Below are positions 44,307 through 53,873 of a stretch of 64,000 nucleotides of DNA, one piece after another; position 1 is the first letter of the stretch, and every line of letters begins with the position of its first letter. Under the pieces are notes generated by a model, which saw only the letters and a list, made by a program, of their open reading frames with translations, did no database searches and was not told the DNA's origin. The position numbers and the translations under genes were made by a program. Where the stretch lies: NCBI RefSeq assembly GCF_014190875.1, contig NZ_JACHVS010000002.1, positions 620,001 to 684,000 of the forward strand, given 5' to 3'. This DNA comes from Paeniglutamicibacter cryotolerans. Lineage in GTDB: Bacteria > Actinomycetota > Actinomycetes > Actinomycetales > Micrococcaceae.

Positions 44307-46115
44307 GTGCTACGCACTCATCAGCTGGGCACGCTCCGCGCCGAGCACATCGGAGAAACCGTCACCCTGACCGGTTGGGTGGCACGCCGCCGCGACCACG
44401 GCGGTGTCGCCTTCCTTGACCTGCGCGATGCCTCCGGGTTCGCCCAAGTCGTCGTGCGCGACGAGGCCGACTTCCACCCGCTGCGCAACGAGTTCGTGCT
44501 GCAGATCACCGGCAAGGTCGAACGACGCCCCGAGGGCAACGAGAACCCGGCGCTGGGCACCGGCGAGATCGAGGTCATCGCCGACATCGTCACTGTGCTG
44601 AACACCGCCGCACCGCTGCCGTTCCAGATCGACGAGCATGTCGAGGTCGGCGAGGAGGCGCGCCTGCGCCACCGCTACCTGGACCTGCGCCGCCCGACTC
44701 CGAACCGCAACATCCGGCTGCGCTCCGAGGCCAACCGCATCGCCCGGAACCTGCTGCACGAGCAGGGCTACTGCGAGATTGAAACCCCGACGCTGACCCG
44801 CTCCACACCCGAGGGCGCCCGCGACTTCCTGGTGCCGGCCCGCCTGGCCCCGGGTTCCTGGTATGCGCTTCCGCAGTCCCCGCAGCTGTTCAAGCAGTTG
44901 CTGCAGGTCGGCGGCTTCGAAAAGTACTACCAGATCGCCCGCTGCTACCGCGACGAGGACTTCCGTGCGGACCGCCAGCCGGAATTCACCCAGCTGGACA
45001 TCGAGGCGTCGTTCGTCGAACAGGATGACATCATCGAGCTCGGCGAGGCACTGGTCAAGGAGCTGTGGAAGCTGATCGACGTCGAGATCCCGACCCCGAT
45101 CGCCCGCATCACCTACCACGAGGCCATGGCCAAGTACGGTTCGGACAAGCCGGACCTGCGCTTCGGCCTCGAGCTGACCGACATGACCGAGTTCTTCAAG
45201 GACACCGGGTTCGGGGTCTTCAAGGCCGCGCACGTTGGTGCCGTAGTCATGCCCGGTGGCGCCACCCAGCCCCGCCGCACCCTTGACGGCTGGCAGGAAT
45301 TCGCCAAGCAGCGCGGGGCTAAGGGCCTGGCCTATGTCCTGTACAAGGAGGACGGCGAGCTCGCCGGCCCGGTGGCCAAGAACCTCACCGAGCTCGAGCG
45401 CGCAGGCCTGGCCGAGGCAACCGGTGCGAAGCCCGGCGACTGCATCTTCTTCGCCGCGGGTTCTAAGTCGGAAGCCCGCGCGCTGCTCGGTGCCGCACGC
45501 GTCGAGATCGGCCACCGCACCGGCCTGATCAAGGACGGCGACTGGGCCTTCGTGTGGGTCGTTGACGCACCGATGTTCGAGCCTGCTGCCGCTGCCGTTG
45601 CCTCGGGCGACGTGGCCGTGGGCACCGGCGCCTGGACCGCTGTCCACCATGCGTTCACCTCGCCGAAGCCCGAATTCGTCGATACCTTCGACACCGACCC
45701 GGAATCGGCGCTTGCCTACGCCTACGACATCGTGTGCAACGGCAACGAAATCGGTGGCGGCTCGATCCGCATCCACCAGGCGGACCTGCAGCAGCGCGTG
45801 TTCAAGATGATGGGCATCGACGAGGAAGCGGCGCAGGAGAAGTTTGGCTTCCTGCTTGAGGGCTTCAAGTTCGGTGCCCCGCCGCATGGCGGCATCGCGT
45901 TGGGCTGGGACCGCGTGCTGCAGTTGCTGACCGGATCCGATTCGATCCGCGACGTCATCGCGTTCCCGAAGACCGGCGGTGGATTCGACCCGCTGACGGC
46001 CGCGCCGGCGCCGATCACCGCGCAGCAGCGCAAGGAGGCAGGCGTTGATGCCCGCCCCGAGGCCAAGAAGTCCGACAAGGACAAGAAGGAATCGGCAGAG
46101 GCCGAAGCCAAGTAG
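44307..46115 (+). CDS. aspS: Aspartyl-tRNA synthetase
   Basis: 602 residues from GTG 44307 with AAAGGA upstream. The order is an N-terminal OB-fold anticodon domain ([20 protein letters not shown]), the class II core with motif 2 [20 protein letters not shown] (flanked by [14 protein letters not shown]), the bacterial GAD insertion domain (about 290-420), [19 protein letters not shown] elements ([20 protein letters not shown]), and motif 3 [13 protein letters not shown]. The lysine/glutamate-rich C-terminal tail ([17 protein letters not shown]) is a lineage feature. It charges tRNA-Asp, and perhaps also tRNA-Asn if GatCAB is present, which cannot be judged here. Confidence 0.97.
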   Translation: MLRTHQLGTLRAEHIGETVTLTGWVARRRDHGGVAFLDLRDASGFAQVVVRDEADFHPLRNEFVLQITGKVERRPEGNENPALGTGEIEVIADIVTVLNTAAPLPFQIDEHVEVGEEARLRHRYLDLRRPTPNRNIRLRSEANRIARNLLHEQGYCEIETPTLTRSTPEGARDFLVPARLAPGSWYALPQSPQLFKQLLQVGGFEKYYQIARCYRDEDFRADRQPEFTQLDIEASFVEQDDIIELGEALVKELWKLIDVEIPTPIARITYHEAMAKYGSDKPDLRFGLELTDMTEFFKDTGFGVFKAAHVGAVVMPGGATQPRRTLDGWQEFAKQRGAKGLAYVLYKEDGELAGPVAKNLTELERAGLAEATGAKPGDCIFFAAGSKSEARALLGAARVEIGHRTGLIKDGDWAFVWVVDAPMFEPAAAAVASGDVAVGTGAWTAVHHAFTSPKPEFVDTFDTDPESALAYAYDIVCNGNEIGGGSIRIHQADLQQRVFKMMGIDEEAAQEKFGFLLEGFKFGAPPHGGIALGWDRVLQLLTGSDSIRDVIAFPKTGGGFDPLTAAPAPITAQQRKEAGVDARPEAKKSDKDKKESAEAEAK

Positions 46116-46145
46116 TCCACTCCGGCGTGCAGCGCCGGAGACCTG

Positions 46146-46178
46146 GGGGGCGTCCACCATGCGGTGGGCGCCCCCTTT
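46146..46178 (+). terminator. Rho-independent terminator after aspS
   Basis: Arms 46146-46158 and 46163-46175 form a 13-bp stem with one G-T pair and a 4-base loop, followed by TTT. A smaller hairpin sits just upstream. Confidence 0.85.
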
Positions 46179-46604
46179 GTCATATGCCCCGACGCGAGCT
46201 GTCTGCGCCGACGGGGGAGCGGGGGGTGGAGCGTGGCGGCTTGATCCGGCAGCGGCGCGAGGTCGGGCCTGCACCCACCGCGTTGCCGACAATTACATGA
46301 GGTGAGGTATTCCGAATGCCCTCAGGCGGAGCGAATTCGGACCCATTGCTGCGCCGCAAAGGCGTCCGGGTGGAATGCCTCCGGTGGACAGCGACTAAAA
46401 TGTGGATAACTCTGATATTATTTATTACCTAGGTAAAATTTTGAGTTAGTGCAGAATTTTGGCGGCGTCCGTCCGGCAAACATACTCACCCCCACGGAAA
46501 GGCCACGACATGTCCTCCGAATTCCGGCACCCGGTGGCAGTTTTACACTCCGGCACGGCCATGCCGGCCCACCGGCCTACTCCGAAGCCCGTGAGCGAGC
46601 GGGC
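46179..46604. other. Intergenic region with an AT-rich island upstream of the PadR gene
   Basis: No gene is supported. An AT-rich patch near 46400-46445 contrasts sharply with the surrounding DNA and contains the 12-bp palindrome annotated separately. The PadR promoter is probably here. Confidence 0.45.
46425..46436. promoter_or_regulatory. Palindrome TTACCTAGGTAA upstream of PadR gene
   Basis: A perfect 12-bp dyad in the AT-rich island, about 170 bases before the PadR start. PadR-family proteins often control their own promoters through inverted repeats, so this is a candidate operator. It is a positional inference only. Confidence 0.45.
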
Positions 46605-46931
46605 ATGCTGAGCAGCGACAAGCATTTCCCGGGCTCTTGGCAGCGCGCCCTGCTTCCCCTGAGCCTTCTCGATGCGCTGGAAGCCGGCCCGAACCACGGG
46701 TACGCGCTGGCGCAGATTCTGGAATCGCGGGGCTTCACGCCCATCAAGGGCGCCACGCTCTACCCGGCACTGGTCAAGCTCGAGGCGGCAAACCTGCTTG
46801 ACAGTACCTGGGAGGAGGGGCGCGGGGCCCCGGGACGCAAGGTCTACACGCTGACCGGTACCGGTCGCGGACATCTCGCGGCCCAACGCGAATTATGGTT
46901 CTTCTTCCAGGGCGCCGTACTGCGTGACTGA
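46605..46931 (+). CDS. PadR family transcriptional regulator
   Basis: 108 residues from ATG 46605 (MLSSDKHFPGSWQRALLPLS). The PadR winged helix is clear: LLDALEAGPNHGYALAQILE, KGATLYPALVKLEAANLLDS, and the wing GAPGRKVYTLTGTGRGHLA. It is short (PadR subfamily 2, with little C-terminal dimerisation domain). No effector operon follows; the next gene is dtd on the opposite strand. The ribosome site is weak and the frame is open upstream, so an earlier start cannot be excluded. Confidence 0.85.
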   Translation: MLSSDKHFPGSWQRALLPLSLLDALEAGPNHGYALAQILESRGFTPIKGATLYPALVKLEAANLLDSTWEEGRGAPGRKVYTLTGTGRGHLAAQRELWFFFQGAVLRD

Positions 46932-47127
46932 ATCCCGAGGCACCACTGCTCGACAACGCCCGGCGCTGTTACGCGCGCCACGACCGTTGCCGTGGAGGCC
47001 GGCTTCGCCACCTCGGCTGGTGGCGGTTCTGCTCTGCTACGGCGGAACGACCGTGAGCCCGAAGATCCTTGAAGGCGGTCCTGGTTGAGCGGCTGCCTGC
47101 AGCTGATCCTGAAGGCGGCCCCGACCC

Positions 47128-47571
47128 CTAGGCTCCCGGCAACTGGTCGGTGTCGATAACCAGTGTGAACGGTCCGGAATTCACCAGCGAAACCTCCATC
47201 GTCGCCCCGAAAACGCCAGACTCCACGTGTGCCCCGCGCACCCTCAGCTGCTCCATGAACTCCTGGTACAGCGGTTCGCTGACCTCGCGCGGAGCCGCTG
47301 CGGTCCAGCCCGGCCGCCGACCCTTGCGCACATCGCCGTAGAGCGTGAACTGGCTGATCACCAGCAGCGGCGCGCTCAGGTCGGCACATGACTTCTCCTC
47401 ATCCATCATGCGCAGCCGCCAGATCTTCTCGGCCAACTTCGATGCCTCTGCCGACGTATCGGTGGTGGTCACCCCGAGCAGCACCATGAGGCCAGGGCCC
47501 TCAATCTTCCCGACAACAGTCCCTTCTACCTCCACCGATGCCCGGCTGACCCGCTGTACTACCGCTTTCAT
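47128..47571 (-). CDS. dtd: D-aminoacyl-tRNA deacylase
   Basis: 147 residues starting MKAVVQRVSRASVEVEGTVV. The fold and active-site motifs of Dtd are present: SQFTLYGDVRKGRRPGWTAA (SQxTL motif) and VSLVNSGPFTLVIDT (NxGP motif). It removes D-amino acids (and glycine from tRNA-Ala) from mischarged tRNAs as a proofreading step. It is transcribed divergently from the DUF222-HNH gene, with 149 bases between starts. Confidence 0.95.
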   Translation of the reverse strand: MKAVVQRVSRASVEVEGTVVGKIEGPGLMVLLGVTTTDTSAEASKLAEKIWRLRMMDEEKSCADLSAPLLVISQFTLYGDVRKGRRPGWTAAAPREVSEPLYQEFMEQLRVRGAHVESGVFGATMEVSLVNSGPFTLVIDTDQLPGA

Positions 47572-47720
47572 GCACCTAACCCTTTGCCTCGATTTGAAAA
47601 TTGCTCCCCATCACAATACCGGCCGACTTTCCCGCGCCTCCCGCCCCGCTCATCCTTAAGTTGTCCACACCGCGACGCGTTTCGAATAGCGTGTTTCGCC
47701 CTGCAGCACAGACTTGAACC

Positions 47721-49394
47721 ATGCCCCAAACCCCGGTCCCCACCAAAAACGACATCGGCCGTCCGGTCGCTGTCGACACGTTGTTGCGCGCCTTGGCCGG
47801 GATCTGCATAGACCTTGAACGGGTCTACGATTCCCTCACCGGGATGGACCTTGATGCGCCACGCGCGGCCCTGGCGGTCCTGCTGACGGAACGTGCCGCC
47901 CGGCTCGTGGCTCGAGGACAGCTGGTGGCGGCCTCCACAGCCGACGCGAGCCGGGTAAAGGTGCTTGACGCCGAGACCGTGAAGGCGGTTGAGGCCATCA
48001 CTGCGGAACCACGCTCCTTTTTCGCCGGTACAGTCGATCTGCCGGACTTGGCGACGGGAAAGATCCCGGGCAAGCCGCTTTTTCGAGACACGGCCGACTA
48101 CTACCGCGAACGCCTGCACATTGGCGGGGCAGAGACCGCGCGTCGGCTGACCGGGGCCCGGCTGCTGACTCCGCGCCCTGCTCCGGCGTCCGATACACCC
48201 GCTACGGCCCGTTATCCTCGGATGGCAGAGGCCGCGCGCGACGGTTCTGCCGACGTCGGCCAGCTCGTAGAATACGCCAAACGGCTGGAGGCCCTGCAGC
48301 CGGCCATCTATGGACGCCACGCCGCCGCCGCCCTCACTGACGCCGTGGATTCCTCTCTTGCCGAAGCCGCCCGGACTCAGGAAGCAAAAGGTGGAAAGAA
48401 GATCATCAGGGCCTGGGAAGAATATTTGGATGCCGGGGACACGCCGCCATCGGACGCCGAACTGCGTTCTAGGCAAGGCATCTTCTATCTGGGTGTACGC
48501 CGCGGCCTGCATGAATTGATGCTGCGGTGCACGCCCTTGCAATTCGAGGCGATGGAGACCTTCTTCGATGCGGCAGATAATCAATGTTCGACCAAGGCCG
48601 CTGCTTTCCGATCCAGTGATGGGGGAGCGGCGGAACAGCCCCGACTTTTTCCCCCGGACGATGCGGGAAACGGAACGAACACCGAGCCTGCGTACGATGC
48701 CGCTGTACCGTTGCAACCCGGTGCGGACCGGGCCCCGGCGTGGGCCTGCGATCCCGATCTGCCCGAGGACCAGCGTCCGCTGGGGGATTTCCCGACCAAC
48801 GAGACGGTGACCACGCAGAATGATGAAGCACTCGGACTGACCCGTGCCCAGCGCCGCCTTCAGTACCTCGCCACCGGATGCGCCAACACGTTTCATCGCG
48901 CAGGAACCACCGGGGCTGCGCTGAACGCCCAGATCGTAGTCCATATCGACTTCCAAACCCTGCTGGGCCAGCTCAACCGCAGCGGCACCACCAACCACGG
49001 GGTCAGCATTGATGCCGAAAGTATCCGCCAACTGGCCTGCCACGCGAAAATCCTGCCCATCGTGTTCGGGGGCGACAACGAGGTGCTGAACATCGGGCGT
49101 CAATCACGCTACTTCACCCGTGCCCAGCGGGACGCGGTATTGGCCCGTGAGGGTGGTGGCTGTTTCCGGCCAGGATGCACCATGCCGGCGCACACCTTGC
49201 AACTGCACCACGTCAAACCCTGGTCACGGGGAGGGGAGACCAGCGTGGCCAACGCGCTGGCCGTCTGCGACCATGACCACCACCTGCTGCACACCGGTGC
49301 ACTAGTGGCCGCTGTGAGCAATGGGGTGCCGCAGCTGGCCTCCGCGGACCCGCCCGCGATGCTCCGACCCAACATTTATGGTTCTCCTGACTGA
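47721..49394 (+). CDS. DUF222 / HNH endonuclease-signature protein, 3' end replaced by ISL3 insertion
   Basis: 557 residues as read. The N-terminal DUF222 region is helical (AALAVLLTERAARLVARGQL, TARYPRMAEAARDGSADVGQ), and the C-terminal HNH motif is complete: GGGCFRPGCTMPAHTLQLHH, then VKPWSRGG and VCDHDHHLLH. DUF222-HNH proteins are abundant in Arthrobacter and may belong to mobile intervening elements. The original frame crossed 49379 and continued after the IS at 50769 as WHPEDEVARRAPDLHASN up to a TGA near 50863. The insertion replaces about 35 C-terminal residues with GSPD. The HNH core is untouched, so activity may persist. Confidence 0.85.
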   Translation: MPQTPVPTKNDIGRPVAVDTLLRALAGICIDLERVYDSLTGMDLDAPRAALAVLLTERAARLVARGQLVAASTADASRVKVLDAETVKAVEAITAEPRSFFAGTVDLPDLATGKIPGKPLFRDTADYYRERLHIGGAETARRLTGARLLTPRPAPASDTPATARYPRMAEAARDGSADVGQLVEYAKRLEALQPAIYGRHAAAALTDAVDSSLAEAARTQEAKGGKKIIRAWEEYLDAGDTPPSDAELRSRQGIFYLGVRRGLHELMLRCTPLQFEAMETFFDAADNQCSTKAAAFRSSDGGAAEQPRLFPPDDAGNGTNTEPAYDAAVPLQPGADRAPAWACDPDLPEDQRPLGDFPTNETVTTQNDEALGLTRAQRRLQYLATGCANTFHRAGTTGAALNAQIVVHIDFQTLLGQLNRSGTTNHGVSIDAESIRQLACHAKILPIVFGGDNEVLNIGRQSRYFTRAQRDAVLAREGGGCFRPGCTMPAHTLQLHHVKPWSRGGETSVANALAVCDHDHHLLHTGALVAAVSNGVPQLASADPPAMLRPNIYGSPD

Positions 49395-50760
49395 GATGTG
49401 GGTCGGGGAAAGCATGGTACGAAAAAGCATGGGCAACCCCGGTAGGTTTGGAAGTTCTCACACCAACAGACCTACACGGAGTCACCCATGCGAGCTTCCA
49501 CTCTACTGAACCGCGTCTTCACATTCACCGGCGCCACGGTCACCGCCGTGGATTACCCCGGCCACGGACCGGTCACCGCCACCGTCAAACTCACCGCCCG
49601 CACGAAACTTTCCTGTCCGCACTGCCCCTTCAGCACCACCGCCAGCTATGACACCCGCTGGAACGCATCCTCTTGGCGGCACCTGGACACCGCCGGAACA
49701 CCAATGATCCTGAAGATGCTGCGCCGGCGCCTACGCTGCCCCGCCCACGGAGTCGTGGTTCAGGCCGTGCCCTTCGCTCGCCATGGCTCCCGGTTCACCC
49801 GTGACTTCGAGGACCTGGTCGCTTGGCTGGTGACCCGTATGGACAAGTCCAGCGTCTCCGCTTTCACCCGGATTGCCTGGCGCACCGTGGGGGCGATCTG
49901 CGAACGCGTGGTCGCGGACCAGCTCGATGCCTCCCGCTTCGGGAACCTGGTGAACCTGGGCGTGGATGAAATCTCCTGGCGTAAGCACCACAACTACCTC
50001 ACCCTGGTTTCGGACCATGAAACCTCCACCATCCTCTGGGGATCAGCCGGGAAGAACGCCGCGACGTTGGATCAGTTCTTCTCCGAGATCGGCCCCGAAA
50101 ATACCGCGAACATTCAGGCGGTGAGCATGGACATGGGGGCCGCGTTCATCAAGTCGGTGAAGGCCAACGCACCGAACGCTGCCATCTGCATCGACCCGTT
50201 CCATGTGGTCCAGCTTGGCACCAAGGCCCTGGAAACCGTACGCCGGGCCCACTGGCAGCGTGCCCGGTCCCTGCCGGATCAGGCGTTTGCGAAGAAGTAT
50301 CAGGGCAACCGCTACGCCCTGCTGAAAAACCCCGGAACTCTCACCCCCACGCAACAAGAAACCTTGGAACAGCTGCGTGAGGACGGCGGGACACTCTGGG
50401 AGGGATATCTGCTCAAGGAGTCCCTGCGCGAGGTCTTTGCCGGGGACCTGGAACCTGAGGTGGTGATGGCGATGATCCAGTCCTGGTGCGATGCGGCCAC
50501 CACCAGCGGGTTGGGGCCGTTCATGAAGGCCGGGGCAACCCTGCGCGGGCACATCGACGGGGTCCATGCCGCGGTGACCCGCGGGCTGTCCAATGGGAAG
50601 CACGAGGGCCTGAACAATAAGATCCGCACCATGACCCGCCGCTCCTACGGATTCCACAGTCCCGAGGCCGCGTTGGCGTTGATCATGCTCGCCTGCGGAC
50701 CGGTGGAAGTCAGGCTCCCGTACCAGAGATAACGGGACCCACATTCACGTCAGGAGAACC
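49380..50760 (+). mobile_element. ISL3 family insertion sequence with 8-bp target duplication
   Basis: 1381 bp. The terminal inverted repeats of 25 bp (49380-49404 and 50736-50760) begin GGTTCTCCTGAC and differ only in their centre. Flanking direct repeats ACATTTAT at 49372-49379 and 50761-50768 are identical 8-mers, the duplication length typical of ISL3. The single transposase frame is intact, so this is a recent and probably active insertion. Confidence 0.95.
49488..50732 (+). CDS. ISL3 family transposase
   Basis: 414 residues. An N-terminal zinc-finger-like region (KLSCPHCPFSTTASYDTRWN ... LRCPAHG), a helix-turn-helix around VSAFTRIAWRTVGAICERVV, and the DDE catalytic core with NLGVDEISWRKHHNYLTLVS (first Asp), VSMDMGAAFIKSV (second Asp) and the Glu in SNGKHEGLNNKIRTMTRRSY near the C-terminus. 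The length and order match ISL3 family members. It starts at an ATG with GGAG upstream and ends 4 bases before the right terminal repeat. Confidence 0.95.
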   Translation: MRASTLLNRVFTFTGATVTAVDYPGHGPVTATVKLTARTKLSCPHCPFSTTASYDTRWNASSWRHLDTAGTPMILKMLRRRLRCPAHGVVVQAVPFARHGSRFTRDFEDLVAWLVTRMDKSSVSAFTRIAWRTVGAICERVVADQLDASRFGNLVNLGVDEISWRKHHNYLTLVSDHETSTILWGSAGKNAATLDQFFSEIGPENTANIQAVSMDMGAAFIKSVKANAPNAAICIDPFHVVQLGTKALETVRRAHWQRARSLPDQAFAKKYQGNRYALLKNPGTLTPTQQETLEQLREDGGTLWEGYLLKESLREVFAGDLEPEVVMAMIQSWCDAATTSGLGPFMKAGATLRGHIDGVHAAVTRGLSNGKHEGLNNKIRTMTRRSYGFHSPEAALALIMLACGPVEVRLPYQR

Positions 50761-50928
50761 ACATTTATTGGCATCCGGAGGATGAAGTAGCCCGACGCGC
50801 TCCGGACCTCCATGCGTCCAATACGGTCCGGTCTTCAGGATCCCCGCCGGCGGGCCTGGGCTGATGAGCCGCGCGCGCCCGTGCCGTCGAGTCCCGGTGC
50901 ACGCCGGTAACTGGTCTAGGCTGGGTGG

Positions 50929-52398
50929 GTGAACGACCTGCTCAGCGCGCTGGATGACGATGATCGCGACGAAGAAACCATCCGTCCGCGTCCGCCGCTT
51001 GCCGTGCGCATGCGGCCCCGCAGCATCGATGAACTGGTCGGCCAGCAACACCTGCTGAAACCCGGTTCGCCGCTGCGCCAGCTGGCCAACCAGGGCGGTT
51101 CCGGACCGTCTGGACCCTCGAGCATCGTCCTCTGGGGGCCTCCGGGCACCGGTAAGACCACCATCGCGCACGTGATTGCCCGAGTACCCGGGCATCACTT
51201 CGTTGAGCTCAGCGCCCTGACTGCCGGCGTGAAGGATGTCCGCCGGGTCATGGATCAGGCGCTGACCGACAGGGACCTGAACGGTATCACCACCGTCCTC
51301 TTCCTCGACGAGATCCATCGTTTCAACAAGGCGCAGCAAGACGCACTGCTCAACGGTGTCGAAAACCGGTGGGTCGTGCTCATTGCGGCAACGACCGAAA
51401 ACCCCTCGTTCTCCGTGGTTTCCCCGTTGCTTTCGCGCTCCATCATGCTGACCCTGCGCCCGCTGGCGGATGACGACATCAAGATGCTGCTTGAACGTGC
51501 CTTGGTCGACGCCCGCGGATTCGGTGGCGAACTGCAGATCGATGACGATGCCATGGAGCATCTGGTCCGGCTGGCCGGGGGAGACGCGCGCCGGGCGCTG
51601 ACCACGCTTGAGGCCGCTGCCGGGGTGGCCTTCGCTGAATGCGAGGACCTTGCCGGTGAGCCTGCGGGCACAGGCGCCGATGTCGGTGCCGATGCAACCG
51701 GCGGCGCTGACGGGGAAGCCGATGCTGACGGCCTGGGTCCAGCCGGCCCGACTCCCGTGGTCCTGCGCCTGACAGCCGACCACGCCGAACGCGCCATGGA
51801 CGCCGCTGTGCAGCGCTATGACCGCGCCGGGGACCAGCACTACGACATCATCAGCGCGTTCATCAAGTCGGTGCGCGGTTCGGACGTGGATGCAGCCCTG
51901 CACTACCTCGCCCGGATGCTTGAAGCGGGGGAGGACCCGCGCTTCATCGCCCGCCGCATTATGATCAGCGCTTCCGAGGACATCGGCATGGCGGACCCCT
52001 CCGCGCTTCCTGTCGCCGTTGCCGCCGCCCAAGCCGTCGCTCTCATCGGCATGCCCGAGGCCCGGATCATCCTGGGCCACGCGGTGGTCCATCTGGCGAC
52101 GGCACCGAAGTCAAATGCCGCCTACAATGCCATTAATCAGGCGTTGGCCGATGTCAGGGCGGGCCACGGATCCAGCGTGCCGGACCATCTACGCGATGCC
52201 CACTACCCCGGCGCCGGCGCACTGGGCCACGGGAAGGGCTACATCTACTCCCACGATGCCCCGCATTCAATTGCCAAGCAGCAGTACGCACCGGACGACC
52301 TGCTCGGCAAGGACTACTACCGCCCGACGGCAAACGGCGTCGAACGTTCAATTTCCGAGCGGATCGAGCGGATCCGCGGCATCATCCGTGGCCGCTGA
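50929..52398 (+). CDS. rarA: Replication-associated recombination protein RarA (MgsA)
   Basis: 489 residues from a GTG. An AAA+ ATPase with [20 protein letters not shown] at the front, Walker [16 protein letters not shown], Walker [21 protein letters not shown], sensor [11 protein letters not shown], and the C-terminal tetramerisation region [20 protein letters not shown] with [18 protein letters not shown]. It acts at stalled replication forks with the clamp-loading and SSB machinery. A low-complexity Gly/Ala/Asp insert of about 30 residues lies between the ATPase and C-terminal domains. It precedes rpsD by 321 bases. Confidence 0.95.
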   Translation: MNDLLSALDDDDRDEETIRPRPPLAVRMRPRSIDELVGQQHLLKPGSPLRQLANQGGSGPSGPSSIVLWGPPGTGKTTIAHVIARVPGHHFVELSALTAGVKDVRRVMDQALTDRDLNGITTVLFLDEIHRFNKAQQDALLNGVENRWVVLIAATTENPSFSVVSPLLSRSIMLTLRPLADDDIKMLLERALVDARGFGGELQIDDDAMEHLVRLAGGDARRALTTLEAAAGVAFAECEDLAGEPAGTGADVGADATGGADGEADADGLGPAGPTPVVLRLTADHAERAMDAAVQRYDRAGDQHYDIISAFIKSVRGSDVDAALHYLARMLEAGEDPRFIARRIMISASEDIGMADPSALPVAVAAAQAVALIGMPEARIILGHAVVHLATAPKSNAAYNAINQALADVRAGHGSSVPDHLRDAHYPGAGALGHGKGYIYSHDAPHSIAKQQYAPDDLLGKDYYRPTANGVERSISERIERIRGIIRGR

Positions 52399-52719
52399 CG
52401 CTCCGGCAAGCGTCGGCGAACCCGGTGGAACCCGGCTTGTTCCGCTGCCGCACCGCCACTGACCAGCGCGCATCTTCCCCTCCCGGAGTAGGGGCAGGAC
52501 CCTGCTGTGGGATCCGTCACCGGGGGTTCGCCTCCACGCGACACGGCGCGGTGCTAGGATTGAACCTTGGCTGGCAAGCCGTCCTCCATGCACGTCACCC
52601 GCTTGCGGGTGTGTGGACATGGGTTGGAACGGTTGAAGTGAAACGGGAAGCGGCTTCCCTCAACTCTCCATCATGGAGGCCAGTGCGACTACAGCCGCTC
52701 TAAACAGATAAGGACACTC
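52399..52719 (+). promoter_or_regulatory. Long leader / intergenic region before rpsD
   Basis: A stretch of 321 bases with no gene, likely holding the rpsD promoter and an untranslated leader. A small hairpin (CACCCG, CTTG, CGGGTG) lies near 52591-52606. S4 autoregulates its own mRNA in E. coli and Bacillus; whether this leader does so is unknown. Confidence 0.35.
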
Positions 52720-53346
52720 GTGGCTAACAACACTCGTGCCCGCCGCAAGGTTCGTCTCTCGCGAGCCCTCGGCATTGCTCTGACTCCTAAGGCTGAAAAG
52801 TACATGGAGCGTCGTCCGTACGGCCCGGGCCAGCACGGCCGTGCCCGCAAGAAGCAGGACAGCGACTACGCAGTGCGTCTGCGCGAAAAGCAGCGTCTGC
52901 GCGCCCAGTACGGCATCCGTGAAGCACAGATGACCCGTGCCTTCGAAGAAGCCAAGCGCACCAAGGGCCAGACCGGTGAAAACCTGGTCGAGCTCCTGGA
53001 AATGCGTCTGGACGCCCTGGTTCTGCGTGCAGGCTTCGCCCGCACCATCGCCCAGGCTCGCCAGCTGGTTGTGCACCGCCACATCCTGGTCAACGGCCAG
53101 CGCGTGGACCGGCCCTCGTTCCGCGTGTCCGAGGGTCAGCTGATCCACGTTCACGAGCGTAGCGAAAAGATGGGCCCGTTCCAGATCGCTGCAGCCGGCG
53201 CCCACCGCGACGTGCTCCCGACGGTTCCGGCCTACCTGGACGTCAAGCTTGAAGCCCTCCAGGCCAAGCTGGTTCGCCGCCCGAAGCGCTCCGAGGTTCC
53301 CGTAACCTGCGAAGAGAACCTCGTCGTCGAATACTACGCACGCTAA
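52720..53346 (+). CDS. rpsD: 30S ribosomal protein S4
   Basis: 208 residues from a GTG with AAGGA upstream. It starts ANNTRARRKVRLSRALGIAL, has the basic YGPGQHGRARKKQDSDYAVR region, and carries an S4 RNA-binding domain (RLDALVLRAGFARTIAQARQ, LVVHRHILVNGQRVD). It nucleates 16S rRNA assembly. The absence of the CxxC zinc-binding cluster at the N-terminus marks the zinc-free form. It is monocistronic here and followed by an 18-bp terminator hairpin, away from the ribosomal protein operons. Confidence 0.98.
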   Translation: MANNTRARRKVRLSRALGIALTPKAEKYMERRPYGPGQHGRARKKQDSDYAVRLREKQRLRAQYGIREAQMTRAFEEAKRTKGQTGENLVELLEMRLDALVLRAGFARTIAQARQLVVHRHILVNGQRVDRPSFRVSEGQLIHVHERSEKMGPFQIAAAGAHRDVLPTVPAYLDVKLEALQAKLVRRPKRSEVPVTCEENLVVEYYAR

Positions 53347-53385
53347 ATTCCGCGGGTTCCTGACCCACAGAATACGCATTGCGTA

Positions 53386-53423
53386 AACACTGAGCCCGCG
53401 GCCCCGGCCGCGGGCTCAGTGTT
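53386..53423 (+). terminator. 18-bp hairpin terminator after rpsD
   Basis: Arms 53386-53403 and 53406-53423 are perfectly complementary; the real loop must open a few pairs. It lies 40 bases after the rpsD stop and before the DUF948 gene. Confidence 0.8.
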
Positions 53424-53483
53424 ATCCGGAATGATTCGATAAGGTTGTTGCGGACATGACAGCGCACTCAAGGAGCAGAACAC

Positions 53484-53855
53484 ATGACAGGGTCCGATAT
53501 CGCGGGACTGATTGCGGCCGGGGTCTTCGCCGTGCTGGTGGCCCTGTTGGCCATCCCCATCTGGAAACTCGGCCGGGTGTTCGACGAATTGCGCCACGCG
53601 GTGCGTGAAGTCTCCGAGGGAACCACGCCGCTGCTCGAAGAAGTGACCACGACGGTGGCCACCACGAACGGGCAACTACTCAAGGTCGACACCATCACCA
53701 CCAACGTCTCGGACGCCTCGGCCAACATCACCGCGCTTTCCTCCTTGGTGGCAGCCACCATCGGACGCCCGCTGATCAAGGCAGCCGCATTCAGCCATGG
53801 CGTCCGCGCCGCGCTTGCCGCCACCTCATCGGGCAAGGGCCGCCGCAGCCGCTAA
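53484..53855 (+). CDS. DUF948 domain-containing membrane protein
   Basis: 123 residues: one N-terminal transmembrane helix (IAGLIAAGVFAVLVALLAIP) followed by a DUF948 helical region (LGRVFDELRHAVREVSEGTT, PLLEEVTTTVATTNGQL, ISDASANITALSS-like VSDASANITALSSLVAATIG) that should form an antiparallel coiled coil. The C-terminus is basic. The function is unknown; family members are linked to stress in Firmicutes. It is 18 bases upstream of the DUF6167 gene, and both precede alaS as in other Micrococcaceae. Confidence 0.88.
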   Translation: MTGSDIAGLIAAGVFAVLVALLAIPIWKLGRVFDELRHAVREVSEGTTPLLEEVTTTVATTNGQLLKVDTITTNVSDASANITALSSLVAATIGRPLIKAAAFSHGVRAALAATSSGKGRRSR

Positions 53856-53873
53856 CGCGAAGGAAACACACGC

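Noticed and set aside
44310..46292. 660-codon minus-strand frame opposite aspS
   Set aside because: Antisense shadow of aspS with no domain character.
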